The translations under genes were made by a program, and so were the position numbers. The notes below the pieces were generated by a model. The model did no database searches and was not told the DNA's origin. It worked only from the letters and a program-made list of their open reading frames with translations. A DNA stretch of 48,323 bases from Methylomonas sp. (GTDB lineage: Bacteria > Pseudomonadota > Gammaproteobacteria > Methylococcales > Methylomonadaceae), in NCBI RefSeq assembly GCF_023228165.1, contig NZ_JALOBS010000035.1, positions 1-48,323 of the forward strand, in the 5' to 3' direction. Every line of letters begins with the position of its first letter. Within the stretch, counting starts at the first letter, position 1. This document shows positions 17,972 to 26,558 of this stretch, piece by piece.

Positions 17972-18004
17972 AAGGCCGATGCCACAAGGGCATCGGCCTT
18001 TTTT
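17972..18004 (+). terminator. Rho-independent terminator of rpsT
   Basis: A twelve-base stem AAGGCCGATGCC / GGCATCGGCCTT followed by a T run, 25 bases after the rpsT stop. The A-rich left side would let it also end the convergent L,D-transpeptidase transcript. Confidence 0.9.
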
Positions 18005-18015
18005 ATTGCCTATCG

Positions 18016-19350
18016 TTAGCGATTCGCCAAAGGCTTAACCGGCGTGACGTCCAAATCGAAACTAGTCTTGATACGTTTAGCCATAACTTTGGTTTCCTTC
18101 TTATTTTTGAATGGGCCCGCTACCACCTGAAACACCCCGTCTTTTTCAACGGTACGAGCCGGAATTTGCGGCCCCAGATGATTCAGCATAGCCGCTAATT
18201 TTTGAGCATCCGTTTCATTCGTAAAACTTTCCGTCACCACAGACCAATCGCTTTCAGTCAACTCATTGACAGCTGGTTGTCCGTAAAGCTGCCCGGGATG
18301 TTGAACCTTTAAGGCCTGAGCGGTTATAGCCGGCAAATCCTCCCCGTCTTGCAACACCGGAGTTGGAATACCATCCGCCCGATTTAAGACCTCATCGACG
18401 CGCGCCCAATCCACAACGGCATTTTTCTCGGCCGCCAATTTACTCAACTTGGCCCGCACGGCCTTTTGCAATTTCCTATCCTGCTTGCCCCATTTCTCCA
18501 ACGGGCGATGCGCTTCCAGATACAGCATATCGTACCCCCATGCAGCCAGATAAGGCTGATGCACAATCTTCACGGGCGTTCCGACACTAACCTGTTCGAA
18601 CAGCACTTCCACATCTTCGGGGTATAACTGCACACAACCATGACTAACCTGCATGCCTATTCCATATGGCTTGTTGGTGCCGTGAATCAAATAACCGGTA
18701 AAACCCAACGGCATGGCGTAATAACCCAACGGGTTATCCGGACCCGAGGGTATAACTTTAGGCAACGGATCTCCCAACAATTGATGCTCGCGATGAATCG
18801 ACTCGGGCACCGTCCAGGACGGATTAGTCTTCTTAGCCACGATTTTCGTCATCCCCAACGGCGTATTCCATCCGTCGCGCCCAATCCCCACCGGAAAAGT
18901 CAACACCTTCTGCTGCTCTTTGGGATAGTAAAACATGCGCATATTGGCCAAATTCAACACCACCCCCTTACGGGACGCCTCGGGCAAGATAAATTGCAAA
19001 GGCAGTAATACCTGCTGATTTTCGGCCAAAGACCAAGGCTCTAAATGGGGATTGGCAATGGTAATATCCGTAAAACCCAGCCCAAAGTGGCGCGCCAAAT
19101 CCGGCAGGGTGTCATCCTGCCGACTCTCTACGGTAGCCAGCGCTCCCACCACTTGCTCCTGACCGGCAATTGAAAAGGCATGACTTTCGACAAACTCGGC
19201 CTTGCCTGTTGTCACCAACAGCTCCGAATCCTTAATGAACGAAAAACTTTGACAACCGCTCAGCAAGACTGCAAACAGTGCCAAGCAAATGAAACGGCTC
19301 GTCAACTTCCTGATGCCGAGATAAAGAGTAGATTCAACAGATAAAGCCAT
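18016..19350 (-). CDS. L,D-transpeptidase lipoprotein with LysM and SPOR domains
   Basis: A 444-residue envelope protein. The signal sequence ends in the lipobox LLSGC (about residue 33), so it is probably a lipoprotein. A LysM-like segment (LPDLARHFGLGFTDITIANP, about 80-105) is followed by a YkuD catalytic domain (about 125-260) with the motif HGTNKPYGIGMQVSHGCVQLYPED holding the catalytic His and Cys. The last 75 residues form a SPOR domain (TNETDAQKLAAMLNHL...FQVVAGPFKNKKET), which binds denuded glycan at the septum. The domains together suggest septal or sidewall cross-linking by L,D-transpeptidation, or attachment of envelope proteins (inference). Confidence 0.93.
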   Translation of the reverse strand: MALSVESTLYLGIRKLTSRFICLALFAVLLSGCQSFSFIKDSELLVTTGKAEFVESHAFSIAGQEQVVGALATVESRQDDTLPDLARHFGLGFTDITIANPHLEPWSLAENQQVLLPLQFILPEASRKGVVLNLANMRMFYYPKEQQKVLTFPVGIGRDGWNTPLGMTKIVAKKTNPSWTVPESIHREHQLLGDPLPKVIPSGPDNPLGYYAMPLGFTGYLIHGTNKPYGIGMQVSHGCVQLYPEDVEVLFEQVSVGTPVKIVHQPYLAAWGYDMLYLEAHRPLEKWGKQDRKLQKAVRAKLSKLAAEKNAVVDWARVDEVLNRADGIPTPVLQDGEDLPAITAQALKVQHPGQLYGQPAVNELTESDWSVVTESFTNETDAQKLAAMLNHLGPQIPARTVEKDGVFQVVAGPFKNKKETKVMAKRIKTSFDLDVTPVKPLANR

Positions 19351-19588
19351 AACTCAATATAAAACTAAATGAAACAAGTCTTTAAAATAGCTGCTTTTGA
19401 CGGCCTTTGGGATATTTTAACTAAACTCTCATCTTCTAAAGCGGCAAGGCTTTTGAAATTCACCGTATCTATCCACTTTATTGATGCCTACCAGACACGC
19501 TTTACCCTTCATTAGCCACCGTTTAAGTGGTACGCTATTCCTAGCATTTTACCCAAGTAATTCCCCACTGACCCAACGGAGTCCAAAC

Positions 19589-20680
19589 ATGACCAGCATT
19601 GATAAGGCTGCTGTCGAACACATGCTCAAAACCTTTATTGACCCCAATGTCGCGACCGATTTGATATCGGCCAAATCGGTCAAAAACATTGCCATTGACG
19701 GCACCGATGTCAAGGTCACAATCGAACTGGGTTACCCGGCTAAAAGCTATATTCCGCTGCTAACCGCACAATTACAGCAAAAACTGACCACTCTGGCCGG
19801 AATCGGGACGGTCCAGCTGGACATAAGCGTCAATATCGTTGCCCACTCGGTACAGAAAACCTTAAAACCGTTACCCAACGTCAAAAACATCATCGCCGTT
19901 GCATCCGGCAAGGGCGGGGTCGGCAAATCGACCACTTCCGTGAATCTGGCGCTAGCATTGGCCGCCGAAGGGGCAGAAGTAGGCATCCTGGATGCAGACA
20001 TATACGGCCCCAGCATTCCCACCATGCTCGGCCTATCCGGCCAACCTGAAACCCTAGACGGCAAATTCTTGCTGCCGAAAATTTCTTTTGGCGTCCAAAC
20101 CATCTCGATCGGCTACCTAGTCGACCCGGACCAACCCATGATCTGGCGAGGCCCCATGGTAACCGGCGCACTGCAGCAATTATTGACGCAGACGCAGTGG
20201 TCCAACTTGGATTATTTAATAATCGATTTACCGCCCGGCACCGGCGACATTCAACTGACCTTGGCCCAGCAAATTCCCCTGAGTGGCGCCGTCATCGTCA
20301 CTACCCCGCAAGATATTGCCTTGATCGACGCCCAACGTGGGTTAGGTATGTTTGAGAAAGTCAACGTACCCATCTTGGGCTTAGTGGAAAATATGAGTAT
20401 TCATATTTGCAGCAATTGCGGACATGAGGAAGCGATTTTCGGCAAAGGTGGCGGCTTGGCCATGGCCGAGAAAAACAACATCGAGTTGCTTGGCTCGTTA
20501 CCACTGGACATCAACATCCGCCAACAAGCCGACAGCGGGCGCCCCACGGTGGCCGCCGACCCGGATAGTCGCGCAGCGGAAATGTATAAAGCTATAGCTC
20601 GCAAAATGGCCGCTAAACTGGCCATGCGCGCCCGGGATTACAGCAGCAAATTCCCGAACATTGTGATTCAAAATACCTAG
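19589..20680 (+). CDS. apbC: Mrp/NBP35-family iron-sulfur carrier ATPase
   Basis: A 363-residue protein thought to carry Fe-S clusters to apoproteins. An N-terminal MIP18/DUF59-like domain (about 1-90) is followed by the P-loop ATPase: VASGKGGVGKSTTSVNLA (deviant Walker A), DADIYGPSIPTMLG, DYLIIDLPPGTGD, and the CxxC pair ICSNCGHEEAIFGKGG that binds the bridging cluster. The ATG at 19589 has ACGGAG eight bases upstream; the longer frame to 19481 adds residues without similarity. It is unlinked to metG here, unlike E. coli where the two are divergent neighbours. Confidence 0.95.
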   Translation: MTSIDKAAVEHMLKTFIDPNVATDLISAKSVKNIAIDGTDVKVTIELGYPAKSYIPLLTAQLQQKLTTLAGIGTVQLDISVNIVAHSVQKTLKPLPNVKNIIAVASGKGGVGKSTTSVNLALALAAEGAEVGILDADIYGPSIPTMLGLSGQPETLDGKFLLPKISFGVQTISIGYLVDPDQPMIWRGPMVTGALQQLLTQTQWSNLDYLIIDLPPGTGDIQLTLAQQIPLSGAVIVTTPQDIALIDAQRGLGMFEKVNVPILGLVENMSIHICSNCGHEEAIFGKGGGLAMAEKNNIELLGSLPLDINIRQQADSGRPTVAADPDSRAAEMYKAIARKMAAKLAMRARDYSSKFPNIVIQNT

Positions 20681-20716
20681 CCGGAATTGACGCAATCAAC
20701 TCCCTTCATTATGGAT

Positions 20717-20752
20717 AGCTGATACCGCTAATCATCCTTGGCGGTATCAGCT
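20717..20752 (+). terminator. Long hairpin after apbC
   Basis: A perfect 12-base stem AGCTGATACCGC / GCGGTATCAGCT with a 12-base loop, 36 bases after the apbC stop. It lacks a T run, so termination would be weak or factor-dependent; it may instead protect the 3' end. Confidence 0.55.
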
Positions 20753-21746
20753 AAGACAGGCGCTCAAAAAGAGGTGGCTTTGAAAGCACCCGCCATTTTA
20801 TACCCGCCATCCTTGACGGGCATACCCTGCCCGGTTCATCCCGAACCTAAGCAAACGCGGGTTTCGGTAAAGTCTCAAACCCAAAGACAAACCCTGGCCG
20901 CCTGACTTTCCAGCAAGGTCCGGTCAGCTTTCCGACCCCGCCTCAAGACGACCGTGGCAAAATAGCTGGCAAGTGCATCCAGCTCCATCCGCCCCCCTGC
21001 GCTGTGTTTATCGCTCGGGAGTCAGGCCGAATCAAAAACCTGTGTTTTCTCAATTCGGCGCCACACCTTCTATTTAAAGCACATATCGTGCCACCCCTTA
21101 TTTCAGCACATCAATGCAGCCTAGAATCTTCTCTTCCCGACAAGAATCCAGGAAGCACGAGCATGATCAAAATGGCATTTTGAATTAAATGATCAGAATA
21201 TAGCCATATGATTTATATCGATTTTTTAGCGCAACCAGCCGCGCACCGCCGCCGTTGCGGCCGCTAAAGAAAAATGAGTGAAAAACACACAGAAAAGGGC
21301 ACGGTTGATTCAATCTACCGCTTACCTAGCTCGGGAGACGCCTAAAATCTATTTATAAACCAGGTTGTATGCCGCATTACCGAGGGAAATCCCACACTGT
21401 GTTTGCAAACTTCAGCAAAGCAAAGCCCCCATCGCTTCACTTATTTCCCATGACACCCCATCAAGATAGTCGCCGGCCAGCCGATTGACCAAAGTGAATT
21501 AATTCGATGCCATTATTGCCGAACGTTTCAGAGCGGACATTATTTGTGGAAAGTGATGACCTTACGCGTCTATCCGGCAAAGTCGCTTCAACTTACCCAA
21601 ACAAGTAGCGTTAAAAATATAGCGGGACGGGACTTGAAAGCTCTGCAGCTGTATTTTGCGCTGCGTAGAGCTGATGGAGGATGATGAAAGGCTTGAAACT
21701 ACTAAATTTGATCCCGCTCGCTTCCAAACAAAAGGCATAGCGGCGA
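20753..21746. other. About 1 kb without a recognised gene
   Basis: No open frame with family similarity on either strand. Two items stand out: a 37-residue minus-strand ORF (20875-20988) after a G-rich purine tract, and a nested hairpin at 21621-21718 close to the end of proB. The 20800-21050 part is GC-rich and the rest is mixed, suggesting old remnants or a non-coding RNA. Confidence 0.4.
21621..21718. other. Nested hairpin structure, possible structured RNA
   Basis: The outer arms AGCGGGA (21621-21627) and TCCCGCT (21712-21718) enclose an inner stem AGCTCT-GCAGC (21639-21649) / GCTGC-GT-AGAGCT (21660-21672), which is 11 pairs with a two-base bulge. It lies directly downstream of proB (minus strand). 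It could be an RNA element or the 3' end of the proB transcript. Confidence 0.35.
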
Positions 21747-22868
21747 TCAGATCAGTACTAAATTATCCCGGTGAATCAATTCGTCGTCGTCGGCGTAGCC
21801 CAACAACGATTCAAACTCACTACTAGGCTTGCCGGCGATTTTAGCAGCATCTTCAGCGCCATAATTGATCAAGCCACGGGCAATTTCCACACCCTGCAGA
21901 TCCCGGCAAGAAACCAAATCCCCACGCTTAAACCTACCTTGCACTGCTTTTACCCCTACGGCCAGCAAACTTTTGCCTGCTGTTTGCAGAATTTTGACCG
22001 CCCCGTCATCGAGTACGACACTACCCTTGCTTTGCAATTGCCCGGCCAGCCACTGTTTTCTAGCTGCCAGCGGCGCCAGATTGGGAATCAGATACGTACC
22101 CAACTGCTCGCCTTGAAACACCCGTCCGACCACATCCTCTATCTTGCCGGACACGATCACCGTGGCCGCTCCGGAACGTGCCGCCAAACGCGCGGCGCGC
22201 ACTTTAGTGTACATACCGCCCCGCCCCAAACCACTGATACTCTCTCCAGCCACTTGATCCAATTGACTGTCGTTGACACTGATCTCGGAAATCAATTGCG
22301 CATCGGGATTGAGACTGGGATTGGCATCGTACAAGCCGGTTTGATCGGTAAGTATGATTAACAGATCGGCTTCCACCAGATTGGCCACCAAAGCCCCCAG
22401 GGTGTCGTTATCGCCGAAACGAATTTCTTCGGTGGCAACGGCATCGTTTTCATTAATAACCGGCACCACACCATAATCCAGCAAGGTCAGCAAGGTACTG
22501 CGCGCATTAAGATATCGCTGCCGGTCTGATAAATCGTCATGCGTCAGCAACACTTGCGCAGCCAGCAATTCATGCTGTTGGAATTCATTTTCAAACCGCC
22601 GGACCAAGCCCATTTGCCCAACCGAAGCCGCCGCCTGCAACTCGTGCAAGGTTTTCGGACGGGTTTTCAGCTTCAAGCGACTCATGCCCTCGGCCACCGA
22701 ACCGGAAGACACCAGCACCACATCGACGCTACGCTGTCTCAGCATAGCCATCTGCGCCACCCATTCGGCTATAGCTTTGACATTAAGACCCCGCCCGCCG
22801 TCGGTTAGCAACGAGCTGCCTATCTTGATAACAATGCGTTGGGCTTGACGAAAATCACTCCGACTCAC
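21747..22868 (-). CDS. proB: Glutamate 5-kinase
   Basis: A 373-residue enzyme phosphorylating L-glutamate, the first step of proline synthesis. The amino acid kinase domain (about 1-250) has RIVIKIGSSLL, VLVSSGSVAEG, INENDAVA and GRGGMYTKVRAA; a PUA domain (about 280-360) follows, with DDGAVKILQTAGKSLL and RGLINY. The start is GTG at 22866-22868, preceded by GGAGC six bases upstream and overlapping the obgE end by 14 bases, so the two are co-translated. With proC at 15116 the window holds two of the three proline genes, unlinked from proA. Confidence 0.96.
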   Translation of the reverse strand: MSRSDFRQAQRIVIKIGSSLLTDGGRGLNVKAIAEWVAQMAMLRQRSVDVVLVSSGSVAEGMSRLKLKTRPKTLHELQAAASVGQMGLVRRFENEFQQHELLAAQVLLTHDDLSDRQRYLNARSTLLTLLDYGVVPVINENDAVATEEIRFGDNDTLGALVANLVEADLLIILTDQTGLYDANPSLNPDAQLISEISVNDSQLDQVAGESISGLGRGGMYTKVRAARLAARSGAATVIVSGKIEDVVGRVFQGEQLGTYLIPNLAPLAARKQWLAGQLQSKGSVVLDDGAVKILQTAGKSLLAVGVKAVQGRFKRGDLVSCRDLQGVEIARGLINYGAEDAAKIAGKPSSEFESLLGYADDDELIHRDNLVLI

Positions 22869-23913
22869 GGGATAGCTCCTGCTCCTGTTCTTTTTGCTGG
22901 GCTTTTTCCTGTTCCAAGAAATCCATAATGGCGTACATCAAGGCTTGCGTGCCCTGGCTCTTTAATGCGGATATCTTAAATACCGGGCCTTTCCAGCCCA
23001 ATTCATCCACGATGGCCTGACAATGTTGATCAACTTCATCGTCCGGCAGGTTGTCTATTTTGTTTAGCACCAGCCAGCGGGGTTTGTTCGCAAGCTCATC
23101 ACTCCACTTTTCCACTTCCTGAATGATTTTACGCGCCGAGCTCACTGGCGACTCATCGCTTTCATACGGGGCAATATCGAGGATATGCAGCAACAAACCG
23201 GTTCTGGACAAATGTTTTAAAAATTGTAAACCCAGCCCCGCGCCTTCGGCGGCACCTTCTATAACACCCGGAATATCGGCGATAACAAAACTGCGCAGAT
23301 CATCGACACGGACCACACCCAGATTGGGGTGCAAGGTGGTGAACGGATAATCGGCCACTTTCGGGCGGGCTGAAGAAACCACCCTGATCAGGCTGGATTT
23401 ACCGGCATTCGGCATACCCAACAAACCGACATCGGCGATGACCATCAATTCCAGATGCAACAAGCGGTGTTCGCCGGCCGAACCTTTACTGGTCTGCTGA
23501 GGTGCCCGGTTTATGCTGCTTTTGAAGCGCGTATTGCCGAGACCATGAAATCCGCCCTTGGCAACCAACAAACGCTGACCGGGCTTGGTCAAGTCGCCAA
23601 TCTTTTCTCCGGTACTCGCCTCATACACGATAGTGCCAGGCGGCACGGCCACCAAACAATCTTCGCCTTTTTTGCCTGTGCAATCGCGGCTACCGCCGTT
23701 TTCACCGCGCTGGGCACGATGCACGGAATGATAGCGAAAATCCACCAGGGTATTGACGTTTTCGGTAGCCACCAAGTAGACGCTACCGCCGTCACCACCG
23801 TCACCGCCATTGGGACCGCCCAAAGGTATATATTTTTCCCGCCGAAATGAGGCTTTGCCATTTCCGCCATCGCCTGCCTCTACACGGATTTCCGCTTCGT
23901 CAACAAATCTCAT
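22855..23913 (-). CDS. obgE: GTPase ObgE/CgtA
   Basis: A 352-residue essential GTPase involved in 50S assembly and the stringent response. The N-terminal Gly-rich Obg fold (about 1-158) shows GDGGNGKASFRREKYIPLGGP and GGDGGDGGSVY. The G domain has GMPNAGKSS (G1), PFTT (G2), DIPGVIEGA (G3) and NKID (G4). The tail is acidic, Gln/Glu-rich. It follows rplU-rpmA, a conserved order, though a terminator at 23931-23962 lies between rpmA and obgE. Confidence 0.97.
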   Translation of the reverse strand: MRFVDEAEIRVEAGDGGNGKASFRREKYIPLGGPNGGDGGDGGSVYLVATENVNTLVDFRYHSVHRAQRGENGGSRDCTGKKGEDCLVAVPPGTIVYEASTGEKIGDLTKPGQRLLVAKGGFHGLGNTRFKSSINRAPQQTSKGSAGEHRLLHLELMVIADVGLLGMPNAGKSSLIRVVSSARPKVADYPFTTLHPNLGVVRVDDLRSFVIADIPGVIEGAAEGAGLGLQFLKHLSRTGLLLHILDIAPYESDESPVSSARKIIQEVEKWSDELANKPRWLVLNKIDNLPDDEVDQHCQAIVDELGWKGPVFKISALKSQGTQALMYAIMDFLEQEKAQQKEQEQELSRESE

Positions 23914-23930
23914 AATTGTCCGGTATAAAC

Positions 23931-23962
23931 AAAAAAGCCCCGCTGAAAAACGAGGCTTTTTG
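23931..23962 (-). terminator. Terminator or attenuator between rpmA and obgE
   Basis: On the minus strand a stem AAAAGCCTCG / CGGGGCTTTT with a short A/T-rich loop is followed by a T run. It would end most rplU-rpmA transcripts and lower obgE expression relative to the ribosomal genes. Confidence 0.75.
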
Positions 23963-23994
23963 TATCGGTTGCGCCATAAGCACAGCCAAAAAAT

Positions 23995-24252
23995 TTATGC
24001 TGCTGCAATACTGATGTATTTGCGGTTTTTGGGGCCTTTTTCTTCAAAAACCACGGTACCATCCATTGTAGCAAACAGGGTATGGTCTTTACCCATGCCT
24101 ACGTTGTCGCCCGCATGGAATTTGGTGCCGCGTTGGCGAACCAAAATATTACCCGCTTTTACCACTTGACCACCAAAACGCTTAACGCCCAGCCGCTGAG
24201 CATTAGAGTCACGTCCGTTGCGGGTACTACCGCCTGCCTTCTTGTGAGCCAT
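23995..24252 (-). CDS. rpmA: 50S ribosomal protein L27
   Basis: An 85-residue protein starting MAHKKAGGSTRNGRDSNAQRLGVKRFGGQ, the L27 signature whose flexible N-terminal tail reaches the peptidyl transferase centre. RQRGTKFHAGDNVGMGKDHTLFA follows. Length and order (rplU, then rpmA 17 bases on) are standard. Confidence 0.97.
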   Translation of the reverse strand: MAHKKAGGSTRNGRDSNAQRLGVKRFGGQVVKAGNILVRQRGTKFHAGDNVGMGKDHTLFATMDGTVVFEEKGPKNRKYISIAAA

Positions 24253-24269
24253 TTTCTAAACCTCGTGTG

Positions 24270-24581
24270 TTATGCAGAAATGCCAGTAATCTGGACTTCT
24301 GTGTAATATTGACGATGCCCCATTTGTTTCATGTGGTGCTTACGTCTTCTGAATTTAATGATTCTGATTTTTTTGTGTCGACCTTGTGAGACCACGGTCG
24401 CAGTGACTTTACTGCCCTGGACAAAAGGCTGACCGACTTTTACCGCATCGCCTGATTGAACCATAAGCACTTTGTCAAACTCTACGCTGTCGCCGGCGCC
24501 CAACTCAAGTTTTTCGATTTTTAAGGTAGTACCCTCTGCGACACGATACTGTTTACCACCTGTTTGAATTACCGCATACAT
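24270..24581 (-). CDS. rplU: 50S ribosomal protein L21
   Basis: A 103-residue protein, MYAVIQTGGKQYRVAEG...VTATVVSQGRHKKIRIIKFRRRKHH, a full L21. The start at 24581 is fixed by family similarity and by GGAG eight bases upstream; the open frame reaches 24755 only by chance. It is divergent from ispB, as in E. coli. A TATAAT on the minus strand at 24724-24729 may belong to its promoter, though no good -35 element is seen. Confidence 0.97.
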   Translation of the reverse strand: MYAVIQTGGKQYRVAEGTTLKIEKLELGAGDSVEFDKVLMVQSGDAVKVGQPFVQGSKVTATVVSQGRHKKIRIIKFRRRKHHMKQMGHRQYYTEVQITGISA

Positions 24582-24791
24582 CAGCGCAAGCTCCATCAAG
24601 CATATATCTGTTAAAAGTGAACAGCGGATTATATTTTCAAACAGGGGCGCCGTCAAACCTAAATTGCAGTTAATTTGACAAAACCACACAATTTCAGGAG
24701 CGGTACTATTGACACTACCCGGCATTATAAATAGCATCACGGCCAATTTATCCAAAGCCTTGCACTACCGAATGAAATTTTTGAAATTCTC

Positions 24792-25796
24792 ATGACAGTC
24801 ACGCACTTACGCTCCGATTCGGTAACCATTGATTTCGATTCGATCAAAAACCTGACTGCAGCCGAAACTCAGGCAGTCGACCAACTGATTCTCAACGAGC
24901 TGAGTTCCGACGTGGTTTTGATCAATCAGATCGGCCATTACATCATCGGCAACGGCGGCAAACGTCTACGCCCCATGCTGCTTTTACTGGCGGCCAAAGC
25001 TTTAGGTAAAGCCAATGAACACCATTTGATACTAGCCGCCGTAATTGAATTTATCCACACAGCCACTTTATTACATGATGACGTAGTGGACGAATCGGTC
25101 CTGCGCCGCGGCAAGGAATCCGCCAACGCGGTATGGGGCAATGCCGCCAGCGTGCTGGTCGGCGATTATCTTTATTCCAGCGCCTTTGAAATGATGGTGC
25201 GGACCAACAACATGCGGGTAATGGATATTCTATCCAAAACCACCACGGCCATTGCAGAAGGCGAAGTATTACAGCTATTAAATTGCAACAATCCGGACAC
25301 CAGCGAACAAAAATACCTGGACGTGATTGCCCGCAAAACCGCCATTTTATTCAGCACGGCCACCCGTCTGGCTGCCGTTATTTCGAATGCCGACCCCGAG
25401 GCGGAAGATGCGCTGGCCATTTACGGCCAGCAACTGGGCGTGGCCTTCCAACTAATCGATGACGCATTGGATTACAAAGCCCGCAGCGAAGAGCTGGGCA
25501 AAAATCGGGGAGACGATCTGGCCGAAGGCAAACCCACTTTACCTTTGATCTACGCTATCGAGCACGGCACACCGGCACAAACCCAAATCGTCATCGACGC
25601 GATTCGCCACGGCTCCAGAGACGCATTTAATGAAGTTTATGAAGTGGTCAAAGCTACTAACGCCATCGAATACACCGAACAATGCGCCGATAGGGCGGCC
25701 GAACAAGCCATAACAGCCCTGCAATGCCTACCTGATTCCGACTATAAAGCTGCCCTGGAACAACTCGCGCACTTCTCGGTGCAGCGCGCCCATTAA
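24792..25796 (+). CDS. ispB: Octaprenyl (polyprenyl) diphosphate synthase
   Basis: A 334-residue all-trans prenyltransferase that makes the ubiquinone side chain. Both Asp-rich motifs are present: LLHDDVVDESVLRRG (first DDxxD region, near residue 95) and LIDDALDYK (second, near 223). GNGGKRLRPML carries the diphosphate-binding Lys/Arg residues. The size fits the long-chain type; the chain length itself cannot be read from the sequence. It lies divergent from rplU. Confidence 0.94.
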   Translation: MTVTHLRSDSVTIDFDSIKNLTAAETQAVDQLILNELSSDVVLINQIGHYIIGNGGKRLRPMLLLLAAKALGKANEHHLILAAVIEFIHTATLLHDDVVDESVLRRGKESANAVWGNAASVLVGDYLYSSAFEMMVRTNNMRVMDILSKTTTAIAEGEVLQLLNCNNPDTSEQKYLDVIARKTAILFSTATRLAAVISNADPEAEDALAIYGQQLGVAFQLIDDALDYKARSEELGKNRGDDLAEGKPTLPLIYAIEHGTPAQTQIVIDAIRHGSRDAFNEVYEVVKATNAIEYTEQCADRAAEQAITALQCLPDSDYKAALEQLAHFSVQRAH

Positions 25797-25797
25797 A

Positions 25798-26238
25798 CTA
25801 TTCCGCCTCGTTCAGCACTCCACCCAACTGCTGAATGCTCTCATTCAAAAGCGCCAGTTTTTTTTCCAGCTTATCCAATAACTGCCGCATCATATCGGGC
25901 ACTTGACCTTCGCCTCCCTCCAAAGCGGCGGAAAATCGCTGCTCCACGACACTGATCAGATCGTTATCCACTATATCATCCAACAACAACAAGGCCTCAG
26001 CTTTAACTATCTGCGCGGCAAAGCCGGCTTTATGCAACCGCTTCGCTCGCAATTCCAAATCCTTACATGCCCGCAACGCACTGCTTGCAAGCTCCTGCAC
26101 AGACTCTAAAAGCACCAGATCCGCAGCTATCAGCAGCAAATCATTGGCCGCATCTTCCACTTCAGATAACGCAATTTTGAAACGCTTCTTTACCGATTTC
26201 ATCGCATCGCTCGTCCAATTCGTTGTTAAAACACTCAT
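25798..26238 (-). CDS. Hypothetical helical protein
   Basis: About 146 residues from the ATG at 26238; an upstream ATG at 26316 would add 26 residues but has no ribosome binding site. It is rich in Leu, Ala and charged residues, with heptad-like patterns over most of its length (DLELRAKRLHKAGFAAQIVKAE, LLDKLEKKLALLNESIQQLGG), suggesting a helical bundle or coiled coil. There is no signal peptide or membrane segment. It ends 2 bases from ispB on the opposite strand. I do not recognise a family. Confidence 0.6.
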   Translation of the reverse strand: MSVLTTNWTSDAMKSVKKRFKIALSEVEDAANDLLLIAADLVLLESVQELASSALRACKDLELRAKRLHKAGFAAQIVKAEALLLLDDIVDNDLISVVEQRFSAALEGGEGQVPDMMRQLLDKLEKKLALLNESIQQLGGVLNEAE

Positions 26239-26394
26239 GCCTGGCACATAAACAGCTGCTTTAGCGGCAAACAGTAAGCCATGATAAACATCAAATTCCT
26301 CACCTACAAAACCCATTGTTTTATAAGCTTTTTAATTATCTTACATACTAGGATTAACTTGCATTTACAGCGTCAATCATTTAACTTAATCGCC

Positions 26395-26505
26395 ACCTTA
26401 AAAGGCTAGGGGTGCTTTCAATATCGGCAAGTCCGCCACGAAAGCTGAGAAAAACCCTTTGAACCTGACCCGGTTAATGCCGGCGTAGGAAAGCCCACTG
26501 TTTTT
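26395..26505 (+). promoter_or_regulatory. TPP riboswitch (THI element)
   Basis: The conserved parts are in order: GGGGTGC (26410-26416), the CTGAGAAA pyrimidine-sensing bulge, ACCCTTTGAACCTGA, then CCGGTTAATGCCGGCGTAGG. This is a classical thiamine pyrophosphate riboswitch, about 50-60 bases before the thiC start. It represses thiC when TPP is plentiful. Confidence 0.95.
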
Positions 26506-26558
26506 CCTGCGCTCGCTATTTTTTGTTATTTATACCTTCGGGTATTTTGGAGATATGC

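Noticed and set aside
20875..20988. 37-residue minus-strand ORF after a G-rich tract
   Set aside because: No similarity or neighbouring transcript; the purine tract alone is not enough to call a gene.
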